NCBI GenBank assembly: GCA_039519185.1
Contig: CM076851.1
Span: 31,951,825-32,015,824 of the forward strand
Length of the DNA: 64,000 nucleotides
Direction of reading: 5' to 3'
DNA from: Astragalus membranaceus
Taxonomy: Eukaryota > Streptophyta > Magnoliopsida > Fabales > Fabaceae
Shown piece by piece: positions 57,190-64,000 of the stretch. Under the pieces are notes generated by a model. That model made no database searches. It had not been told where the DNA came from and was given only the letters and a program-made list of their open reading frames with translations. Both the position numbers and the translations under genes were made by a program. How positions within the stretch are numbered: position 1 is the stretch's first letter; each line of letters begins with the position of its first letter.

Positions 57190-57701
57190 GCCAAGATTAA
57201 CTCCTAGAAAAGCTATTACAATCTCTAGTCTCTCCAGCAAAAATACAACTTAGAAGAGGCCTTGGATAGGGAGATTCAATAGTAGTTACTGGAAAGGGGC
57301 ATTGTGTCCTTCCCGATCTAAGAGATTTGCAGCTCTGTTAGAAGATTTAGAAATATAGGAGAAAGAAACACTCTAGTCACGCAAACTGACAAGCTCAACA
57401 ATATCCTTAATTAAACATTTAAGGCCAGATTTAACGAAAACCACTTCAAAATCGCCTCCACAAAGACTTGGGAATCCTTTTCTGCAATAAAATTCCTAAT
57501 ACCCATTAATCTAGCTAGCCGAAGGCCAGAGAACATAGCCCAAAACTCCACCCAATCCACATTGCAGTGACTAATCTTACAAAAAAATCTCTTCACAAAC
57601 CGATCATGACTATCCTAAATTAAACCACCTCATGCAAAACTACCACAACTAGAAAACACAGAAGCATTTGAGTTCAATTTGAAGCAATTAGGAGAAGGAA
57701 A
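57190..57701 (-). pseudogene. LINE-derived RNase H (RVT_3-like) fragment, copy 2, longer N-terminus
   Basis: The minus strand reads from 57701: FPSPNCFKLNSNASVFSSCG (first catalytic Asp replaced by Asn), then GGLI, RFVKRFFCKISHCNVDWVEF, FSGLRLARLMGIRN and AEKDSQVFVEAILKWFS, followed by a frame change into IKDIVELVSL. Stops (for example after CGSFA) are present. The N-terminal part is missing from copy 1. Its upstream side is cut at 57702 by the terminus of a CACTA element. Confidence 0.75.
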
Positions 57702-58030
57702 CACTAGTGTAGAAAAGGGATTTAAAGTCAGGCAAATTGGCCTTTTAAAGGCAGGCACCAACTTGACTTCTATTAAGGCGACTTCGTATGTCAGGAGCTT
57801 TAAAGTCAGGCGACAACTCGACTTCATATGTTTGTTTTTAAGTCGTAGAATCATTGTCTGACTTTAATTACTGATGTTCGTTTTAGGCCAGCCTCTGGGA
57901 ATGACTTTTAAAGTCTAGCCAGAGTCTGACTTTAAAGCTATATTTAAGTCGCACTTTCTGGCGCCTCACTTTAAATGTGTTTATATTTTAAAGTCAGGTT
58001 TGTATCTGCCTGGCTTTAAAAGGTTTTTTT
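57702..58030. repeat. CACTA terminus and subterminal repeat region
   Basis: After the CACTAGTG end, the word TTTAAAGTCAGGC and its inverted or partial forms (GACTTTAAAG, CCTGGCTTTAAA, GACTTTTAAAGTC) occur about ten times in 300 bases. Such arrays are binding sites for the element's own second protein in En/Spm (family knowledge). Confidence 0.8.
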
Positions 58031-58291
58031 TTTTTGGCTTTTGGGCTATTCCCCTGGATATACAAATTTGGTTCCACTTGGCATCATATTCATTAAACCA
58101 GCAACACGCATTCTATATAAAAGTACAAAATTACTCCAAAAGTATCATTATCAATTCAACATTCATTTAACTAATATCTTGTCAAAAGGTATACTAGATC
58201 AACAATAATACATTTAGTAGAGCGGCAAAAATACCATCCGAATATTAAGCTCCAATATACACAAACATGTAATATTAAAGGCAAGTGAAAA

Positions 58292-58426
58292 TCACTTAGG
58301 TTGTTTTCTTCGTTCTTCCTTTGAAGTTGGTTTATGCTCTGCATACAACTTTATAAAGAACTCCACCCAAACTTGTCTAACATGTGTCAGCTCTTCAAGT
58401 GTGAATGGACGACTCGAATTAAACAT
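58292..58426 (-). CDS. Last exon of the second CACTA gene
   Basis: Preceded by a T-rich tract and a TTTGTAG acceptor, the exon reads MFNSSRPFTLEELTHVRQVW, then EFFIKLYAEHKP and ends KQPK with TGA at 58292-58294. It is placed where the C-terminal exon of a CACTA accessory gene would lie. The function of this exon alone is unknown. Whether it is still joined to upstream exons is doubtful because a copia fragment intervenes. Confidence 0.5.
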   Translation of the reverse strand: MFNSSRPFTLEELTHVRQVWVEFFIKLYAEHKPTSKEERRKQPK

Positions 58427-58654
58427 CTACAAAAACAAAAGTTGAATACAAATCACATGGTTAACCTAATACCTACAACAAAATAACTACCACAAAATTT
58501 TGTATGGATCTAAAAATCTATACATATCACTAATTTCTCTTGCTATACATTCACAATGCAAACACCTAAGATACTGAAAACAAATTATTCAGTATTTATA
58601 ACTATTTATAATTGAAATAATTTGGAATAAGTTTTACAAATAACTAATATATAT

Positions 58655-58840
58655 TTACGTGCACCATATTGCCAAATGGCTCATCTCAAGTTCCTCATTA
58701 CCTTCAACCATTTCTACAATATCTTTGTATCCAATGTAGAAATGTTCTTGACGCTCATGGTCCAAGTTGAACTTGACACTTGTTTTAATCTCATAAGCTA
58801 AAAAATGCCACGGTCTCCTTTTCCATTCCAAGAAGTTCAT
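58655..58840 (-). pseudogene. Probable exon of the second CACTA gene
   Basis: The minus strand reads NFLEWKRRPWHFLAYEIKTS, then HERQEHFYIGYKDIVEMVEG and ELEMSHLAIWCT. I do not recognise a defined domain; position and strand suggest a segment upstream of a Ulp1-like region. It directly abuts the copia fragment at about 58850, so it may be interrupted. Confidence 0.4.
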
Positions 58841-58849
58841 ACTTCCTTC

Positions 58850-59526
58850 TTAGAGTTTGTAGCCTCACCTTCTTGAGTTGATCTACGCCTGCGTAAGTGC
58901 TCTTCAAATTATCTCACGCATCCTTCGCTGACTCTGCATCTGACATACGCTCGTAAATTGCTGGACTCACACACTGGTTGATCAAGAACTGTGCTTTGAA
59001 GTCTTTCTTCTTCGCTTCCCTGTGTGTTGCTCCCTGCGCATCAGTGGGTCTCTCTGGCAATGGCTCCAAGTCGGTTGAAACGATTTCTAGCACATCTTGA
59101 AATCCAAACCGAATCCTCATTTGCTTGCACCAATTTTCATAATTATTTCCATCAAACATAGGAAGAGAACCAGAAAAATTGTTTAGTGTATTGTTTATCA
59201 TCTTGAAGCGTTCTTTCCTTAGATCGTAATCAGCTCTTAGATACCAAATGTAGGAGCAAGAGTTTCTTGATTGTGTAATTGAACAATGAAAAATAAAATG
59301 GAATTCATTTCACAAGTGTTTAGAAATGATTCTGAAAATCATATTTTATTAATTTCCCTTAGGCTATTTATACAACAGTACTTAGAGTAACAAACTTAAC
59401 TGTCAAACTGGTGAATTACAACACATTTAACACTTTAGACTTTCAACAGTACTCTAATAGAATAGAGTAACAAACTAATAAACTGTTACAGCTCTTACAA
59501 CATTCAGTGCTACAGCACTGCTAACA
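58850..59526 (-). mobile_element. Ty1-copia fragment: LTR, PBS and start of gag
   Basis: On the minus strand a putative LTR (59526-59249, TGTTAGCAGTG...GCTCCTACA) contains a TATA box (TATAAATAG). It is followed by TGGTATCTAAGAGCT, a variant of the copia initiator-Met PBS (59246-59232), and a gag start at 59201 (MINNTLNNFSGSLPMFDGNN, then YENWCKQMRIRFG, LINQCVSPAIYERM). A TGA near 58912 replaces a Trp codon; gag continues to about 58851, where the fragment ends. The rest of the element is missing. The outer LTR border is approximate. Confidence 0.65.
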
Positions 59527-59769
59527 ACATTTAACACTTTAGACTTTAAAAAAAATTGAAAGTGAATAATGAGATAAAATATGATAGGGTATTAGTAGTC
59601 ATCAGATAGCTTTAGATCCAATTGTGAACATATAGCTTTAGATCCAATTGTATTTTTGGGAGAAATATTTGGGGGGGCTACCAAACGATCCCCACTTCTG
59701 CAAAATCAAATATATTAATTAAATGTTATTCACAAAGTTATTAAAATCAATTCATAAATTATGTTAATG

Positions 59770-59770
<1 letters not shown>

Positions 59771-59814
<44 letters not shown>
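59771..59814. repeat. (AT)n microsatellite
   Basis: About 20 AT units directly at the splice donor of the exon 59815-60092 (minus). Confidence 0.95.
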
Positions 59815-59816
<2 letters not shown>

Positions 59817-60092
59817 CTGTCAATGCTTCGACTATCACATCATTGTGTTTCTTTTCAAATTCCTGTGTTAATTCCTCCCGTTTCTTTGCAAACTTATGTG
59901 TTAACTCCGGTAACGTCGTGCTAGTATAGACACAACTCTTAAATCTGGCAGCCAATTTACCTAGAGGCTCTAGGCATTCATCAAATTCAATCGGGTACCT
60001 ATAACCTGGCAGCCGTCTAGATGTCAACTCCGGTAACGTCGTGGCACGTCTAGTCTTCTTCTTTGTTGGGGGCTGGTAGATGAGTCAGCCAT
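59815..60092 (-). pseudogene. First exon of the second CACTA gene, with frame change
   Basis: The ATG at 60092-60090 starts MADSSTSP. A one-base frame change near 60070 is needed to read on into KKKTRRATTLPEL, TSRRLPGYRYPIEFDECLEP, GKLAARFKSC and a coiled-coil-like KFAKKREELTQEFEKKH. The exon ends at a GAG/GTATAT donor. The basic KKKTRR stretch could be nuclear. The duplicated TTLPELT motif occurs twice. Confidence 0.6.
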
Positions 60093-60738
60093 GATACCTA
60101 TTTTCAGAAAAACAAAACAAAACAATGTCAGCTCATAACACCACATAGATCCAATGTTTTAAATTTCACTAGCTTCAGTTTATGTGTGGAGTGTGGTTGT
60201 AGTTATGTAACCATTAAGCAACATTTCACAAAATGTGTAGACAAAACTCATTAGACAATGGTGATGTTGAAGTGGCTGCACTATCAACATTTCAAACAAT
60301 CCTGCAATTCATCTCAGGGACCACACAATCAAAGTCAAACAATGTGCTAATTGGCTTTCCACATAGATATAATTGTACATGGAAATCATACTTATAAATG
60401 TGGTCATTAGGAACAGAAGTATAGCAATATAAATGTGGTAATTCTCAATTGGCTTTCCACATAGAGATAATTGTACATATATGTATATAAAATCAAATAT
60501 AAATTGTACATAATTGTACACAGAAGTATAGCAAATATAAATGTGTTTATATAAAACTATATATGCGAAGAAAAGAAGCAACAACTTAGGGAATCACGTG
60601 CTGTCAAAATAATGGCATAATCATATATGTATATAAAATCAAAGCGGGTTTGTAAGTAGCATTATCAACACACAGTCTCTATTTCGGAATCAGATACTGA
60701 GTAATCAGAAACAGATTCAGATAAATTCTTTTTAGGGG
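60093..60738. other. Spacer between the two CACTA genes
   Basis: AT-rich. The word GGCTTTCCACATAGA-ATAATTGTACAT occurs twice (60353 on and 60451 on). No gene is seen. Confidence 0.5.
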
Positions 60739-61660
60739 TCAAATTAAAATATCTTTCCATATCCCTTCATTATGATCATCACGAGTCACATGTACACCGT
60801 CCACATCTGCGTCCTCAGTGAATACAGGCATTTGTGTAGTGAAAGAAGGAATCTCAGAAATTTCAAGGGATGAATCTCCGTCTTCATCATTACCATTCAT
60901 GATTCTTCCTTGTAGGACTACTGACCATTTTTTGTTAGAAGGATCATTGACAAAAAAAAATTGTTTTGCTTGGTCAGCCATGATGAAAGGCGCATCCCCA
61001 TAACTTACCTTGTCTAGGTCCACCAATGTAAATCCTAACTCATCGGTTTGTACACCACTGTTACTGTTAACCCACTTACATTTAAAAACAGGCACTTTAA
61101 ATTTAGAGTAATCGAGCTCCCAAATCTCTTCAATAACCCCAAAGTAAGCAAATGTCGCCAGAACAGGGTTTTTATCCTTTGAACTAGAGAAGTGCATTGA
61201 AGAAGCCATGACCATAACCCCACTACTTTGCATAGTACTCTTATCATCTTGTGACTTTGTAGAAAATGAGAAATTATTTATATCGTACCCAGACCAACAC
61301 AAGACACTAAACTTTGGTTCATTTGCTAGCCACTTTAGTGTCTCAGAATCACTATTATCCTTCATAATATTCTCTTTAAACCAGGTTAGGAATGTCTTGT
61401 TGTGCTCTTTCAATAGCACTATTTCATTCATTTGAGGGTTTTTACTCTTGACAATCTTTTTATGAGTAGATAAATAAGGTAATACCTCGTCGGTGTTATT
61501 CAATATGTACAAATGTGCTTGCAACACTTCCGCTCGACCCATACTCTTGACCCTTGGACATCGTGTACCCATACCTTGACACCTCCCTGTATGGGTTCAT
61601 ACTTAAGTTATGATTCATCCCATCCTGGCCAAGAGCTATGATTCGTACTTAAGTTACCAT
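60739..61660 (-). pseudogene. CACTA TNP2 pseudogene, 3' part (DUF4216)
   Basis: The minus strand gives EVLQAHLYILNNTDEVLPYL, KEHNKTFLTWFKENI, KWLANEPKFSVLCWSGYDIN, YFGVIEEIWELDYSKF and KCKWVNSNSGVQ, a typical DUF4216 region. It is related to but clearly different from the copy at 3851-5164. The DUF4218 region and most of the catalytic Transposase_21 region that should precede it are missing; the join is around 61590-61670. Confidence 0.85.
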
Positions 61661-62630
61661 ATGAGTTCATCTCATCCGAAGTAAGCGTTCATCCCATCCG
61701 AAGTAAGCGCGAGCCTAAGATTTCTTGACTCAGCGCCAAAATCCGGAAACAAACTATCAACATTCTTCCATTGTAGAGAGTCAGCCGGATGGCGAAGCTG
61801 CCAATCACATTTCCTCTCATCTGCATGCCATCTAATGTTCTTTGCATCCTTTGCATTAGCAAACAAGCGTGTGAACCTGAGAATTATTGGAAGGTACCAT
61901 AAAACCTTTGCTGGAGAACCCTTTGTGTTATCATCATCGCAACTAGATTCACCAGTCTTTACTTTGTAGCGTGACCTATTACACGTAGGGCACTTACGCA
62001 GATCCTCAAACTCATACCGATACAATACGCAATCATTGGGGCAATCATGTATTTTTTTATACTCCACACCCATCGGACACAATCTTCTTCGCTTCATACG
62101 TACGACACGATAACATGTTACCTTTTGGAAGCATGTCTTTCAACAACTCAAGCAACTCAGTGAAACTCTTATCAGTCCACCCATTTATCGCCTTCAGATT
62201 GAACAATTTTATCACCGCAGTCAACCGTGTGAATGTTGTACATCCCAAATACAAAGGCTCTTCTTTATCTTTGCACAAAGTATCGAAGGCATGTGCTTGC
62301 CTAAAAGACTCCAGCCCAATATCACGTATCGTCCTCCATTCGATCATCCATATTTGCATCTGCGAAATTATCTCTTTTGGACACACTTGGGATATCTAAC
62401 TTCTCACCGTGCCATATCCAAGTTGTATAACTACGACAAATCCCATCAACTAAAAGATGATCTCCTATTGTGGCAACCAGTTGTGGTGTCCGGTTCACAC
62501 AATTAACTCAAGGACAATCAAAAATTCCACCACTACCTTCAAGCTTTGTTTGAGCAAACTCTAGAAATTCTTCCACCCCGTTCGCATACTCGTCACTCAA
62601 CTTACTAGTTTGCATCCAACTACGATCCAT
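61661..62630 (-). pseudogene. CACTA TNP2 pseudogene, 5' part (transposase-associated domain and start of Transposase_21)
   Basis: The ATG at 62630 starts MDRSWMQTSKLSDEYANGVE, a transposase-associated domain, but a TGA at 62508-62510 stops it where a conserved Cys codon is expected. The frame goes on to DIGLESFRQAHAFDTLCKD, KLFNLKAINGWTDKSFTELL, LCPMGVEYKKIHDCPNDCVL, KCPTCNRSRYKV and WHADERKCDWQLRHPADSLQ, with frame changes near 62350 and 62085. Near 61675-61705 a 17-18-base word (CATCCCATCCGAAGTAAGCG) is duplicated in tandem. It is non-functional. Confidence 0.85.
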
Positions 62631-64000
62631 AGCTACACTTAAAAAATAATAAATAGATATTAATTTTAGATTTCACCTGTCAAGTAGAATATTATCAAAT
62701 ACAAGAGTTTTTTCCAAGGACACGAAATGTGTTCACTCTAATAAGATTCTTTAATTTGATTTGTGAGAACACATAACTACTGCACTAAATTTTTTTAAAA
62801 AAGGTATAGTAGCTGATGCAAAAAATCTGAACATGTGAAAATAACATTTATTGCATGATATTCATTTTTTAATTTTTTTTGAGGGAATCACATGCTATCT
62901 AACGGGGAATATGTGTGGGTATGACTCATCTAAAGAAAACTGAATAAAAGAAGAATAAGCTAACCATAAGAAAATAAAACTATTCATGAAGATGAAGTCA
63001 CATTCCAATAAATATCGACAAAGAAAAGGAAGATGGGGATTTAGGATTAGCGTTTCACCTTTGAGCTTTGAGCTTAGAGCATACCAAAGGAGAGACGGAA
63101 GCAGAAACAGAGAAAAGAACCCGGTTTGGTTCTGCAGACTAGTAAGGTTTAGAATCCCAAGAGATAGTATTCTAGAAGTTCTGACCAAACAATCCCCTAT
63201 AAGAAAAAAGAACATTCCTTCAAGTGAGTCTCAAACTAACAAAAGTTTTATAGTTCATTAGCAAACAAACTGACAGTCATGAAACATAAAGCGGATAGCA
63301 AGATCTCCCCATGCCAACTCACAGATGATGAGCAAGCCATCAAAACAATCCAAATGGTCTGAAGATCTGAATGAGATTTATATATAATATAATAACATCT
63401 ATTTTTTTTTTTGACAAACTAATAACATCTATTTGTGCACATAATATCTGCTGATCCATGACATATTACATGTTATATTACGTGTATAAGAGATCAGTTA
63501 CCAGCAAATAAATGAAAGTAAGAAGTGCCAGCTAAATAGACATTTGGATGGTTAAGAGCATTATTAGGAATGAACGAATAATATTCTCTTGGTACCATTT
63601 AATTAAATTAGTGCCTGATCAAACACGTTACTAGTCAGAGGAGATATCAAGAGATCACAAATATACAACACAGGTTGCATCTAAGTTTGCTCTGTTCATT
63701 TATTATTTTATTTGTGTTGATTAATGAACTATAGAATAGGAAATTGAAGATGCGTATTGCGTACTGCACTTGCAGTGTTCAGGTTTAAAACTGAGACAAA
63801 AATGCTTAAAAAATAGAGAGGTGTAGAGGCTAGGGAAACAGAGAGATAGGTTCAATGATTTGAAAAACAGATCATAGAAAAATACTGATAGAAAATGGAG
63901 AGAAAAGAAAGTGAAACTGGAAAAGGGAAAAGAAACAAGGCAAATGTGCATCACAATAATTAAAGTAGGAATAACCATAAACATTGAAGCCAATAGATCA
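62631..64000. other. Upstream region of the CACTA TNP2 gene
   Basis: AT-rich DNA. I see no protein domain, RNA gene or CACTA terminus. The 62980-63200 stretch is less AT-rich and could hold an untranslated first exon. Short ORFs here are not convincing. Confidence 0.5.

Larger units (their letters stand above)
55427..57577. repeat. Tandem duplication of ~1.09 kb (unit 1 55427-56518, unit 2 56521-57577)
   Basis: Both units start TTCTCAAATATATTTTAGTA and contain, in the same order, a Stowaway MITE, a CT/CA microsatellite, and a minus-strand RNase H fragment ending near ACCCAATCCACATTGC. Point differences and microsatellite length differences are scattered through the copies. Confidence 0.92.
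57702..64000 (-). mobile_element. Second CACTA element (left terminus and body; right end outside window)
   Basis: A CACTA-type terminus CACTAGTGTAGAAAAGGGAT starts at 57702 within the RNase H fragment. Subterminal repeats, then minus-strand exons of the second CACTA gene and a TNP2 pseudogene, follow in the expected order. The opposite terminus was not found before 64000. Confidence 0.8.

Noticed and set aside
62895..63261. ORFs of 106 and 91 codons near the right end
   Set aside because: Overlapping opposite-strand ORFs with no domain; probably untranslated CACTA sequence.

Overview
This window is plant nuclear DNA, most likely from a eudicot and probably a legume. The evidence is a spliced plant PP2C gene, L1-type LINE, Ty3-gypsy Tat/Ogre-like and chromovirus elements, CACTA transposons with Ulp1-type proteases, a tRNA-derived SINE, Stowaway and hAT-type MITEs, and very AT-rich spacers. 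No bacterial or organellar genes were seen. Species is inferred only from element types.

The one convincing host gene is a two-exon group-G-like protein phosphatase 2C (21434-23203, +). It has an upstream telo-box and sits between two non-autonomous hAT-type elements (20031-20862 and 23655-24430). Almost everything else is transposon.

Layout: (a) 1-3850, the 5' end of a minus-strand Tat/Ogre-like element (gag start, leader, PBS, 2.7-kb LTR), inserted into the transposase of (b) a plus-strand CACTA element, 3851 to about 9240, with TNP2 remnants and a multi-exon second gene ending in a Ulp1-like protease. (c) 9240-12588, AT-rich spacer with a SINE flanked by a 16-bp duplication and a MITE nested inside another inverted-repeat element. 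(d) about 12589-18764, a decayed L1-type LINE split by a MITE. (e) 18765-24640, spacer, MITEs and PP2C. (f) 24822-45465, a chromovirus integrase split by a solo LTR, which is itself split by a 15.9-kb non-autonomous LTR element (26869-42772); 5-bp target duplications at both levels prove the order of insertion. (g) 46457-55105, a complete but defective Tekay/Del-type chromovirus whose protease is cut by a MITE. (h) 55106-57701, a tandem duplication of a LINE RNase H fragment plus Stowaway MITE. (i) 57702-64000, the left end and body of a second, minus-strand, deleted CACTA element with a Ty1-copia fragment inside.

The most unusual signal is in the LTRs of the nested non-autonomous element and of the related solo LTR. 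It is an array of hairpins (7 + 7 + 5) that all have a 19-nt loop of nearly the same sequence while their stem sequences differ and stay paired, often through G-U pairs. It lies downstream of the LTR TATA box, so it should be transcribed. This looks like a repeated structured RNA module that I do not recognise from the literature.
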